Of a DNA stretch of 64,000 nt, positions 1-6,892 are shown one piece after another. Made by a program: the position numbers and the translations under genes. Below the pieces are notes generated by a model. The model had not been told where the DNA came from. It did no database searches and saw only the letters and a list, made by a program, of their open reading frames with translations. Numbering within the stretch: position 1 is the stretch's first letter; each line of letters starts with the position of its first letter. This DNA is from Acidimicrobiia bacterium (GTDB lineage Bacteria; Actinomycetota; Acidimicrobiia; IMCC26256; JAOSJL01). The stretch is taken from the NCBI GenBank assembly GCA_027494115.1, contig JAOSJL010000001.1, positions 2,209,218 to 2,273,217 on the forward strand, written 5' to 3'.

Positions 1-131
1 GTCTCGCCGATGAGGCCGAAGCGCGAGCGGTGCTGCGCCTGGTCGAGGCACTCGACGATCACGACGACGTCCAGGACGTCTTCGGGAACTTCGACATCCC
101 CGACAACGTCCTCGAGAGCGTGGGTGCCTGA
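1..131 (+). CDS. yebC: YebC/PmpR-family regulator, C-terminal end only
   Basis: Only the last 42 codons are in the window, read in the frame starting at base 3 and ending at TGA 129-131. The visible peptide contains LRLVEALDDHDDVQDVF followed by GNFDIPD. This is the characteristic C-terminus of YebC/TACO1 proteins, which are DNA-binding or translation-associated regulators. In actinobacteria yebC normally lies immediately upstream of ruvC. Here four cox-type genes separate the two. The stop overlaps an ATG (TGATG) that opens a 10-codon reading frame whose own stop again overlaps the next ATG at 163. Confidence 0.85.
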   Translation, partial: LADEAEARAVLRLVEALDDHDDVQDVFGNFDIPDNVLESVGA

Positions 132-162
132 TGACCGCTGAAGCCGGGAATCGGGTCCTCTG

Positions 163-798
163 ATGGACCCGTCGGTGGGTCCGCCGGATTCACCGGTGGT
201 CGACAACGGGGTGGTCGACAACGGGGTGGTCGACATCGGGGTGGTCGACATCGGGGTGGTCGACATCGGGGTGGTCGACATCGCGCTGGAAGTCAACGGC
301 CGCGCCAGATCGGACTCCGTGGAGCCGCGGCTCCTGCTCGTCCAGTATCTGCGCGACGTTCTCGGCTTGACGGGTACGAAGATCGGTTGTGACACGTCGT
401 CGTGCGGTGCCTGCACGGTTCTCGTCGACGGTGAGTCGGTGAAGTCCTGCACGATGCTCGCGGTCCAGGCCGACGGCTCGCGGGTGCTGACGATCGAAGG
501 GCTGGCGGCAAGCGCCGCGCCCTCGACGGACGACGCCGGAGGGTTCCATCCCGTGCAGGAGGCATTCCGGAACAACCACGCACTCCAGTGCGGGTTCTGC
601 ACGGCGGGAATGGTCATGGCCACTGTGTCCCTACTCGAGGAGAACCCCGATCCCGACGAGTCGACGGTCCGCCACGGCCTCGAAGGCAACCTCTGTCGCT
701 GCACCGGCTACCAGAACATCGTCGCGGCAGCTCTCGCGGCGGCGTCGTCATCAGGCGCGTCGTCATCGGGAGGCCTCCCCGGCGAAGCGTTGTCGTGA
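163..798 (+). CDS. coxS: Molybdo-hydroxylase (CO dehydrogenase/xanthine dehydrogenase type) 2Fe-2S subunit
   Basis: This is a small iron-sulfur subunit that passes electrons from the molybdenum site to the FAD subunit. The plant-type 2Fe-2S cluster is visible as C76, C81, C84 and C96. The second cluster is C143-x2-C146 with C178-x-C180, in the motifs [10 protein letters not shown] and GNLCRCTGY. The fold is complete. The protein begins with about 40 extra residues made largely of six VVD(N/I)G repeats, so the native start could lie inside the repeat, where every unit offers an in-frame GTG. Its C-terminus also carries a duplicated 15-bp unit (742-771). It overlaps coxM by GTGA. The catalytic large subunit is not in the window, so the substrate is unknown. 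Confidence 0.88.
   Translation: MDPSVGPPDSPVVDNGVVDNGVVDIGVVDIGVVDIGVVDIALEVNGRARSDSVEPRLLLVQYLRDVLGLTGTKIGCDTSSCGACTVLVDGESVKSCTMLAVQADGSRVLTIEGLAASAAPSTDDAGGFHPVQEAFRNNHALQCGFCTAGMVMATVSLLEENPDPDESTVRHGLEGNLCRCTGYQNIVAAALAAASSSGASSSGGLPGEALS
196..285 (+). repeat. 15-bp tandem repeat, six copies, in coxS 5' end
   Basis: The unit GTGGTCGACAACGGG or GTGGTCGACATCGGG occurs six times head to tail and encodes VVDNG x2, VVDIG x3 and VVDIA. Each unit starts with an in-frame GTG codon. Copies differ only at the AAC/ATC codon, so the expansion looks recent. Confidence 0.95.
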
Positions 799-1639
799 TA
801 CCGGCGGCGTTCGATTACGTGCGTGCCGACACGGCCGAGGGGGCTATGGCGGCACTGCTCGAACACGGCGACGAAGCGAAACTGCTCGCCGGCGGCATGT
901 CGTTGCTCCCGCTCATGAAGCTGCGGCTGGCGGTCCCCGGCGTGCTCGTCGACGTCGGTGGGCTCCGCGAGCTCTCCTACGTGCGTGACGAGGGCGACCA
1001 CCTGGCGGTGGGTGCACTCACCCGTCACCACGATCTGGAACGGCACGAGCTCGTTTCCCGGCACTGCGGGCTCCTCGCCGCCGTGGCCACCCGCGTCGGC
1101 GACCCCCAGGTCCGCCACCGGGGCACTCTGGGGGTTCGGTCGCCCACGGTGACCCGGCCTCCGATCTCCCGGCCGCGCTCATGGCGCTCGACGCCACGGT
1201 CGTCATCACCGGTGCCGACGGAGACCGCGACGTCGACGCGGCCGACTTCTTCCACGGGTTCCTCGACACGGCTCTCGGACCCGAGGAGCTCCTGCGCGAG
1301 GTCAGAATCCCGAAGAGCGACCGTGGCGGTTTCGCCTTCGAGAAGTTCCAGCGCCGCGCGCAGGACTGGGCGATCGTCGGCGCGGCCGTCGCCGCCCCCT
1401 CGTCTGCTCCTTCCGAGTCCGGGGAAGGGTGGCGTGTCGGCCTCGTGAACATGGGGCCCACGCCGATCCGCGCCCGAGCCACCGAGGAGGCGCTCGACTC
1501 CGGCGCCACGCCGCACGACGCCGCGGCGCTCGCGTCTGAGGGCAGCGAACCTCCCGCCGACCTCCACGCCTCGCCGGAGTTCCGCGAACATCTCGCCCGC
1601 GTCCTGGTCGAGCGCGCCGTCGAGGCGAGCCTCGGCTGA
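795..1639 (+). CDS. coxM: Molybdo-hydroxylase FAD-binding medium subunit (frameshifted in this sequence)
   Basis: This is the FAD subunit of the same enzyme class as coxS. The N-terminal half has the FAD-binding signature [14 protein letters not shown] near residue 35 and the expected R-G-T-L-G stretch near residue 112. The C-terminal half ([14 protein letters not shown] onward) has the CO dehydrogenase flavoprotein C-terminal domain with [13 protein letters not shown]. The halves lie in different frames. A run of five G at 1130-1134 must be six to restore the canonical [15 protein letters not shown] motif, so one G is missing. The start GTG overlaps the coxS stop. About 280 residues fit the family. 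The frameshift is probably a sequencing error. Confidence 0.85.
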
Positions 1640-1640
1640 C

Positions 1641-2387
1641 ATGGCCACCGATACCGCGGGGATTGACGCGTGGGGAACCCGCGTGGCGGCGGCGGTACTC
1701 GCCGCGGGGGCGGGGACACGTTTCGTGGGTGGAGGCCTCGAAGAGAGGGCCGGCGATGGCGGCGGCGGCGGTGTCGAGGACGGTGGCGACCGGACCATTC
1801 CCAAGCTGCTCGCCCCCCTGGGAGGTCGGTCGCTTCTGAGCCGGGCCCTCGACGCTCCGGTCGCGGCCGGCTGCACTCCTGTCATCGCCGTCGTGGCGAA
1901 TCGCTCGTCACCCACCGCGCTCCACGCCGCCGATCATCCCGGTGTGTCGGTGGTGGAGAACCGCCGGTCGGCAGAGGGGATGGCGACGAGCATGCAGGCA
2001 GCGGTGGCGGCGCTGCGCGGCCTCGACAGCGACATCGGGAGCGAGGGCGGTACCGGACACACCGTCGGGGCATGTTGTTTCGCCCTCGGCGATCAGCCGC
2101 TGATCGGTGCGGAGTCGTACCGGCGGCTGTCCGAAGCGTTTGTGTCCGGCGCCCGTCTGGCCGTTGCGACCTACGGAGCCCGACGCGGCCATCCTGTCCT
2201 CATTGCGCGTTCACTGTGGAGCGATCTCGACGATCTGAGCGGCGACAGGGGAGCGAGAGAGTTGTTGGAGAGAACTACCGTCTCCGAGGTGGCGTGTGAC
2301 GGAACAGGAAGCGCCGTCGACGTCGACACCATGGACGAACTACGAGCCCTGGAGGCCGAATGGAGATCAGCGACACCGTCACCGTGA
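1641..2387 (+). CDS. MocA/MobA-like nucleotidyltransferase
   Basis: This is an NTP-transferase fold protein of the kind that attaches CMP or GMP to molybdopterin for molybdo-hydroxylases. The N-terminal signature is VLAAGAGTRF (near residue 20), followed after a glycine-rich insertion by PKLLAPLGG, the usual nucleotide-binding lysine region. A central FALGDQPLI gives the metal-binding aspartate. RRGHPVLI is the family's substrate loop. It starts one base after coxM stops and overlaps coxG by 28 bases, so it belongs to the cox-type transcript. The glycine/acid-rich insertion at residues 30-50 is unusual. Whether it makes the cytosine or guanine dinucleotide cofactor cannot be told here; MocA is more usual for this enzyme class. 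Confidence 0.8.
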   Translation: MATDTAGIDAWGTRVAAAVLAAGAGTRFVGGGLEERAGDGGGGGVEDGGDRTIPKLLAPLGGRSLLSRALDAPVAAGCTPVIAVVANRSSPTALHAADHPGVSVVENRRSAEGMATSMQAAVAALRGLDSDIGSEGGTGHTVGACCFALGDQPLIGAESYRRLSEAFVSGARLAVATYGARRGHPVLIARSLWSDLDDLSGDRGARELLERTTVSEVACDGTGSAVDVDTMDELRALEAEWRSATPSP

Positions 2388-3013
2388 GTGCACCGCCCGA
2401 GCGGGTGTGGCCGACGTTGCTCGACATAGAACGTGTGGCTCCGTGTCTGCCGGGTGCGCAGCTGACCGACGTCGACGGTGACGACTACACGGGGACCGTG
2501 ACCGTCAAGTTGGGCCCCGTCACGACGGCGTACCGGGGTGTGGCGTCGATGCGCGAGGTCGACGAGGCCGGGATGCGCCTGGTCATCAGTGCCAAGGGCC
2601 GCGAGACCCGTGGGCAAGGCCAGGCGAGCGCGAACGTCACCGTCGAGCTGCGCCCCGAGGGTGACGGCACACGCGTGTCGATCGACACCGACCTCACCGT
2701 GTCGGGCCGGGTGGCCCAGTTCGGCCGGGGCGTGATGGAGGACGTGTCGGCCCGACTCCTCGCACAGTTCGCCCAGAACCTCGAGGAGCTCTGGGCCACC
2801 CCGTCCACGCCGGCCGATTCCTCTGATTCGCAGGCTTCTCCTGCTCCTTCCTCTGCTTCCTCCACTCGGGAGCGGGCTGCGGCAGAGCCGGTGGATCTGG
2901 TCGCCGTGGGTGGTGGTGCGGTGGCCCGCCGTCTCGTGCCGGTCCTCGTGATCGGCGTGGTCCTCATCGTGTGCTGGCGGGTGGTCCGCCACCGGAGGCG
3001 GAGCGCCCCGTAG
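2360..3013 (+). CDS. coxG: CoxG-like SRPBCC-domain protein with C-terminal membrane anchor
   Basis: Residues 1-150 form the carbon monoxide dehydrogenase subunit G family (START/SRPBCC fold), with VSAPPERVWPTLLDIERVA near the N-terminus and FGRGVMEDVSARLL near residue 125. The remainder is a Ser/Pro/Ala-rich linker and one membrane segment (LVPVLVIGVVLIVCW) with a basic tail, which puts the domain on the inner face of the membrane. In cox operons CoxG recruits the hydroxylase to the membrane. Here it closes the cluster directly before the ruvC promoter. It is intact, with an ATG start inside the preceding gene. Confidence 0.85.
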   Translation: MEISDTVTVSAPPERVWPTLLDIERVAPCLPGAQLTDVDGDDYTGTVTVKLGPVTTAYRGVASMREVDEAGMRLVISAKGRETRGQGQASANVTVELRPEGDGTRVSIDTDLTVSGRVAQFGRGVMEDVSARLLAQFAQNLEELWATPSTPADSSDSQASPAPSSASSTRERAAAEPVDLVAVGGGAVARRLVPVLVIGVVLIVCWRVVRHRRRSAP

Positions 3014-3016
3014 GAT
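3011..3016 (+). promoter_or_regulatory. -10 box TAGGAT for leaderless ruvC
   Basis: TAGGAT ends seven bases before the ruvC ATG at 3024, and no Shine-Dalgarno lies between. The predicted start point is at or next to the start codon. No convincing -35 box is visible. Confidence 0.6.
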
Positions 3017-3023
3017 CGAACCC

Positions 3024-3669
3024 ATGTTCGATCATGAGGTCGACGGGCTGGTGCTCGGAATCGACCCCGGTCTGTCGCGGTGTGGCTACGGAGCCGTACG
3101 GCGCAGCGGGGGGTGGAGCGCAGGCTGTCGCCTACGGCGTCCTGCGCACACCGACGGGCGACGGCCTCCCCGAACGACTCGCCGCGCTCCAAGGCGGGTT
3201 GGAAGACCTCGTCGAGGATCTCCGACCCGGCTCGGTGGCTGTCGAACGGGTTCTGTTCCAGGCCAACGTCCGCACGGCGATCTCCGTCGGACAGGCCAGT
3301 GGACTCGCCCTGGCGACCGCCGCACGCCGCGGCATTCCGGTCACCTGCTACAGCCCCAACGAGGTGAAGCTGGCGGTGGCCGGACACGGAGCCGCCGACA
3401 AGCGCCAGGTCCAGACGATGGTGACCCGCACCCTGAACCTCGACACCTCTCCGAGTCCGCCCGACGCGGCCGACGCCCTGGCCCTGGCCCTGGCACACCT
3501 GTGGGGAGCACGGATGCGGGCGTTGGTATCGGCCCCCGATGCGACGAACAGCTCATCGGTGCGCGCGCCGAACGGTTCCCAGAACGGGTCCGCCCGGATC
3601 TCGCGTCTCGACGCCGCGATTCAGGACGCCGTTGCCAGAGATGCCCTCGCCCGTGAGGACCGCTCATGA
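3024..3669 (+). CDS. ruvC: Holliday junction endonuclease RuvC (frameshifted in this sequence)
   Basis: RuvC resolves Holliday junctions with RuvAB. The first catalytic aspartate is in LGIDPGLSRCGYG (D14). The second acidic residue is in VAVERVLFQANVRTA and the C-terminal catalytic pair is in SPPDAADALALALAH. The first 30 codons and the rest lie in different frames. A run of six G at 3108-3113 needs five (one extra base) to join RRSGG to AQAVAYGVL. About 215 residues is slightly longer than usual because of an unstructured C-terminal tail. The stop overlaps the ruvA ATG. Essentially certain apart from the indel. Confidence 0.92.
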
Positions 3670-4255
3670 TCGGGTCGGTACGCGGGAGGTCCTCGAGCGC
3701 TCCACGACGGGTGAGGTGATCGTCGACGTCGGAGGTGTGGGCTACCGCGTGACTGTTCCCCTCGGAGCCGTCCCGGCGCTGGAACCGGGGCGTCCGACGT
3801 TCCTGTTCGTTCACACGAAGATGCGCGACGACACGCTCGTCCTCTACGGGTTCCCCACCCGCGATGAGCGCGACACGTTCGAAGCCCTGATCGCGGCGAG
3901 CGGCGTCGGACCCAAGCTGGCCCTCGCGATCCTGTCGGTGCACCCGCCGGCCGCGTTGCGGCGCGCTCTCGTCGATGACGACCAGAGCGCGCTCACAGCC
4001 GTTCCGGGGGTGGGGCCCCGCACGGCCAAACGACTGATGGTGGAGTTGCAGGAACGCCTGGTGGTGCCCGACATCGACCTGGAGGCCGGAGTGACCGCGT
4101 CGGTTTCGCCCCGCGCCGAAGTACGTGCCGCACTCGCGGAATTGGGCTACGGCGCCGACGAGATCCGTGAGGTGGTCGGTCGGCTCCCCGACGATGCGCC
4201 CGTCGAGGAGTTGCTTCGCGAAGCTCTCCAGCTCCTGAACGTCCGGCAGGTCTGA
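3666..4255 (+). CDS. ruvA: Holliday junction branch-migration protein RuvA (frameshifted near its start)
   Basis: RuvA tetramers hold the Holliday junction for the RuvB motor. The ATG at 3666 overlaps the ruvC stop and encodes MIGSVRG, the canonical start. The continuation [24 protein letters not shown] is one frame away. Adding a G to the GGG at 3684-3686 joins them. Domain I (OB fold), the helix-hairpin-helix domain ([13 protein letters not shown] and [16 protein letters not shown]) and the C-terminal RuvB-binding domain ([13 protein letters not shown]) all follow intact. About 196 residues, the normal length. Confidence 0.92.
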
Positions 4256-4257
4256 CC

Positions 4258-5322
4258 GTGCCCCGGGAGGAACTCGCCCGCGAGGGACGGACGCGCGAGG
4301 AACTGCTCCATGGAGCCGCCGAGCCTGCCGAACAGGCCGAGGAGACCTCTCTGCGTCCGCGTCACCTCGATGAATTCGTCGGCCAGGCGCGCCTCAAAGA
4401 GAAGCTGTCGGTCCTTCTGGAAGCGGCGCGGGGACGCGAACAGGCCGCCGAGCACATGCTCTTCGCCGGGCCACCCGGGACGGGCAAGACCTCGCTGGCG
4501 GGAATCATCGCCACCGAGATGGGCGTGCGCCTACAGCCCACGAGCGGGCCCGCTCTCGAACGAGCGGGCGACCTCGCCGCCATCCTCACCAACCTCGACG
4601 ACGGCGACGTCCTCTTCGTCGACGAGATCCACCGGCTGCCACGCCCGGTCGAAGAGGTGCTGTACCCCGCAATGGAGGATTTCCAGCTCGACATCGTGAT
4701 CGGGAAGGGCCCGGCGGCCCGCTCCATCCGCCTCGACCTCCCGCGGTTCTCCCTGGTGGGAGCGACGACTCGGACCGGTCTCATCACCGGTCCCCTGCGC
4801 GACCGCTTCGGCTTCGTCGGTCGGCTCGACTTCTACGAGACGAGCGATCTGGTGACGATCGTGAGCCGCACCGCGGGGATTCTCGGCGTGAAGCTCGCCG
4901 AGGCGGGAGCCCAGGAGGTGGCCATGCGAAGCCGGGGGACGCCCCGGATAGCGAACCGCCTGCTCAAACAGGTTCGGGACTTCGCGCAGGTCCGCGGCGA
5001 CGGCTCGGTCGACGCCACCGTGGCGCGCCAGGCGCTGGCGCTGTTCGAGGTCGATGAACGTGGGCTCGACAAGGTCGACCGGACGGTTCTCGAGGCCTTG
5101 TGCGTCACCTTCGCCGGTCGCCCGGTGGGGCTCAGCACGCTGGCCGTGGCGGTGACCGAGGAACCCGACACGGTCGAAGAGGTCTACGAGCCGTTCCTCC
5201 TCAAGCAGGGCCTCATGGAGCGCACCCCCCGGGGTCGTGTCGCCACCCCGGCGGCCTACGACCACCTCGGGCTCAGCGTCCCCGACGCGACCGGTACCGG
5301 GCCGTCCCTGTTCGGCGACTAG
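4258..5322 (+). CDS. ruvB: Holliday junction branch-migration helicase RuvB
   Basis: This is the AAA+ motor that drives branch migration. Walker A is GPPGTGKTS (residues 71-79), Walker B is FVDEIHRL (near 120), sensor 1 is in GATTRTG, and the C-terminal winged-helix domain is complete. 354 residues, intact. GTG at 4258 follows the ruvA stop by two bases. Its stop codon TAG (5320-5322) lies inside the 6-bp target sequence duplicated by the IS481 insertion, so the element landed exactly at the gene's end without damaging it. Confidence 0.97.
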   Translation: MPREELAREGRTREELLHGAAEPAEQAEETSLRPRHLDEFVGQARLKEKLSVLLEAARGREQAAEHMLFAGPPGTGKTSLAGIIATEMGVRLQPTSGPALERAGDLAAILTNLDDGDVLFVDEIHRLPRPVEEVLYPAMEDFQLDIVIGKGPAARSIRLDLPRFSLVGATTRTGLITGPLRDRFGFVGRLDFYETSDLVTIVSRTAGILGVKLAEAGAQEVAMRSRGTPRIANRLLKQVRDFAQVRGDGSVDATVARQALALFEVDERGLDKVDRTVLEALCVTFAGRPVGLSTLAVAVTEEPDTVEEVYEPFLLKQGLMERTPRGRVATPAAYDHLGLSVPDATGTGPSLFGD

Positions 5323-5323
5323 C
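5318..5323. repeat. 6-bp target-site duplication, left copy (ACTAGC)
   Basis: ACTAGC here and at 6371-6376 directly flanks the IS element. The left copy contains the ruvB stop codon TAG. Confidence 0.9.
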
Positions 5324-6370
5324 TGTTGTGCCCTGGGACGTTGTTGACATCCGCTGAGGGGTGAGCCTCCTGGGCGAGTGTGGAGCTGTTCAACGGCAAC
5401 ACACACCCCAGGAGGCTCTCAGTGCACCGTAACGCTCCGCTCACTCCCGAAGGCCGGTATCGGCTTTGTTTGCGCATCGAAGCCGGTTGGACCGTCGCTG
5501 CAGCCGCGGAATCCATGAACATTTCGCGTCAGTGTGCCCACAAGTGGTGGTCCCGCTACCGCGACGAAGGGGTCGAGGGGCTCGAGGATCGTTCGAGTCG
5601 ACCGCTGTCGTGTCCGCATCAGACACCCGCGCGTGTTGAGCGACGCATCGTGGCGTTGCGTCAGTCGCGAAAGCTCGGGCCGGCCCGACTGGCGGGGATC
5701 GTGGAGGTGCCGGCTTCGACGGTGCACCGGGTGTTGGTCCGCCACGGTGTGAACCGCCTTCGGTGGATGGACCGTTCCACCGGCCGGGTGATCAGACGCA
5801 TCGAAACGTCGCATTGTGGTGAGCTGGTCCACATCGACGTCAAGAAACTCGCCCGAGTGCCTGACGGTGGTGGGCACCGGATGTTGGGCCGCACGTCCGA
5901 GACGATGGCACGGGCACACCGAGCCAAGGGCGGCTACACCCACATCCACACCGCGATCGACGCCTACTCTCGGCTCGCCTACAGCGAGTTCGCCGGCGTC
6001 GAAAACACCGACAACTGCCTCGGATTCCTGGCCCGCGCGGTCGATTGGTTCGCCAGTCACGGCATCACCATCGAACGGATCCTGACCGACAACGGAAACG
6101 GCTACCGCAGCCACGCCTGGCGGAACCGTTGCGCTGAGCTCGGCATCACACACACCCGAACCAAGCCCTACCACCCCGCCCCCAACGGCAAAGTCGAACG
6201 GTTCAACCGCACCTTGCTCGACGAATGGGCCTACGCCCGGATCTGGAAATCAGACGCCAGTCGCGCACGAACCCTTGACCGGTTCCTCCACCGCTACAAC
6301 CATCACCGCCACCACACCGCCATCGGTGGCCCACCCGCCAGCCGCGTCACCAACCTGCCAGGGCACAACA
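5324..6370 (+). mobile_element. IS481-family insertion sequence, complete
   Basis: The element is 1,047 bp long. The left inverted repeat (5324-5343) starts TGTTGTGCCCTGG and the right one (6351-6370) is its inverse. They match at 17 of 20 positions, differing only at positions 14-16. The ends are TGT...ACA, as usual for IS481. The 6-bp direct repeat ACTAGC on both sides shows a clean transposition. It separates ruvB from yajC and contains one intact transposase gene. Confidence 0.93.
5363..5418 (+). promoter_or_regulatory. Hairpin sequestering the transposase ribosome-binding site
   Basis: GAGCCTCCTGGG (5363-5374) is the perfect inverse complement of CCCAGGAGGCTC (5407-5418), forming a 12-bp stem with a 32-base loop. 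The right arm contains the AGGAGG Shine-Dalgarno (5410-5415) of the transposase start at 5422. A transcript entering from ruvB would fold and mask the site. A transcript started inside the arm would not. A consensus TTGACA sits at 5344-5349, but no clear -10 follows it. Confidence 0.7.
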
Positions 6371-6375
6371 ACTAG
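5422..6375 (+). CDS. IS481-family DDE transposase
   Basis: The protein has an N-terminal helix-turn-helix (AAAAESMNISRQCAHKWW), a second HTH region and an rve integrase core. The catalytic triad is visible as D139 (HIDVKK), D223 (LTDNGNG) and E259 (NGKVERFN), with exactly 35 residues between the second D and the E. About 317 residues, intact. I chose GTG 5422 because AGGAGG lies six bases upstream; an upstream in-frame GTG at 5380 lacks this. The stop codon TAG (6373-6375) is not part of the element. It comes from the duplicated target ACTAGC, so the reading frame runs through the right inverted repeat into host DNA. Confidence 0.93.
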   Translation: MHRNAPLTPEGRYRLCLRIEAGWTVAAAAESMNISRQCAHKWWSRYRDEGVEGLEDRSSRPLSCPHQTPARVERRIVALRQSRKLGPARLAGIVEVPASTVHRVLVRHGVNRLRWMDRSTGRVIRRIETSHCGELVHIDVKKLARVPDGGGHRMLGRTSETMARAHRAKGGYTHIHTAIDAYSRLAYSEFAGVENTDNCLGFLARAVDWFASHGITIERILTDNGNGYRSHAWRNRCAELGITHTRTKPYHPAPNGKVERFNRTLLDEWAYARIWKSDASRARTLDRFLHRYNHHRHHTAIGGPPASRVTNLPGHNN

Positions 6376-6376
6376 C
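6371..6376. repeat. 6-bp target-site duplication, right copy (ACTAGC)
   Basis: Matches the left copy at 5318-5323. It supplies the transposase stop codon TAG at 6373-6375. Confidence 0.9.
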
Positions 6377-6437
6377 CGAAGGCGAGGATCAGCGACGCAG
6401 GTCACCTGCGGCGCCCGAGCCGGGGCCCGAGCGGCCC

Positions 6438-6452
6438 GGCGCCGAAGGCGCC
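6438..6452. terminator. GC hairpin between the IS element and yajC
   Basis: GGCGCC-GAA-GGCGCC forms a perfect 6-bp stem with a 3-base loop. Before the IS arrived this lay about 110 bases after ruvB, so it may be the ruvCAB terminator. It has no U tract, as is common in GC-rich genomes. Confidence 0.35.
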
Positions 6453-6538
6453 GAGAGCGGCAGATAGCCCGGCCCGACACCCGGGCCCGGAGGGCCGCCC
6501 TGTACGATGACGCGTCCGCTCTCCGCTCCCGACCACCC

Positions 6539-6886
6539 ATGAGGTACGCCGTGGTACCCCTGATCTTCCTGGCGTTGATGGTCGCCGCTTTCTGGTTCCT
6601 GATCATCCGCCCCCAGCGCAAACAGATGGCCGCCCACCAGAGCCTTCTCGCCACCCTGGAAGTGGGCGACGAGGTCGTGACCAACTCCGGGATCTACGGC
6701 CGCATCGACGTCATCGACGAGGCGACGATCGATCTCGAGATCGCCGAGGACGTGGTGGTCAGGGTCGCCCGGAGCGCCGTCACGCAACGACTCGGCGACG
6801 AGCCCCAGCCGCGTTCTGACGACGATTCGGGCGACGACCTGGATCTGTCGGGCGCCGACGGAGACGCCGGAAACATCATCGAGTAA
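6539..6886 (+). CDS. yajC: Preprotein translocase accessory subunit YajC
   Basis: A small inner-membrane partner of SecDF. One N-terminal membrane segment (YAVVPLIFLALMVAAFWFL) is followed by the family signature IIRPQRKQ and the conserved GDEVVTNSGIYG turn. The C-terminal third is acidic and disordered. About 115 residues, normal. A TACGAT box at 6503-6508 could be its -10 element, giving a short leader. No Shine-Dalgarno is obvious before the ATG. secD starts seven bases after the stop. Confidence 0.92.
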   Translation: MRYAVVPLIFLALMVAAFWFLIIRPQRKQMAAHQSLLATLEVGDEVVTNSGIYGRIDVIDEATIDLEIAEDVVVRVARSAVTQRLGDEPQPRSDDDSGDDLDLSGADGDAGNIIE

Positions 6887-6892
6887 CCGTCG

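Noticed and set aside
5344-5349. TTGACA in the left end of the IS as a strong promoter
   Set aside because: The -35 is perfect but no acceptable -10 lies 16-18 bases downstream, so I do not list it as a promoter.
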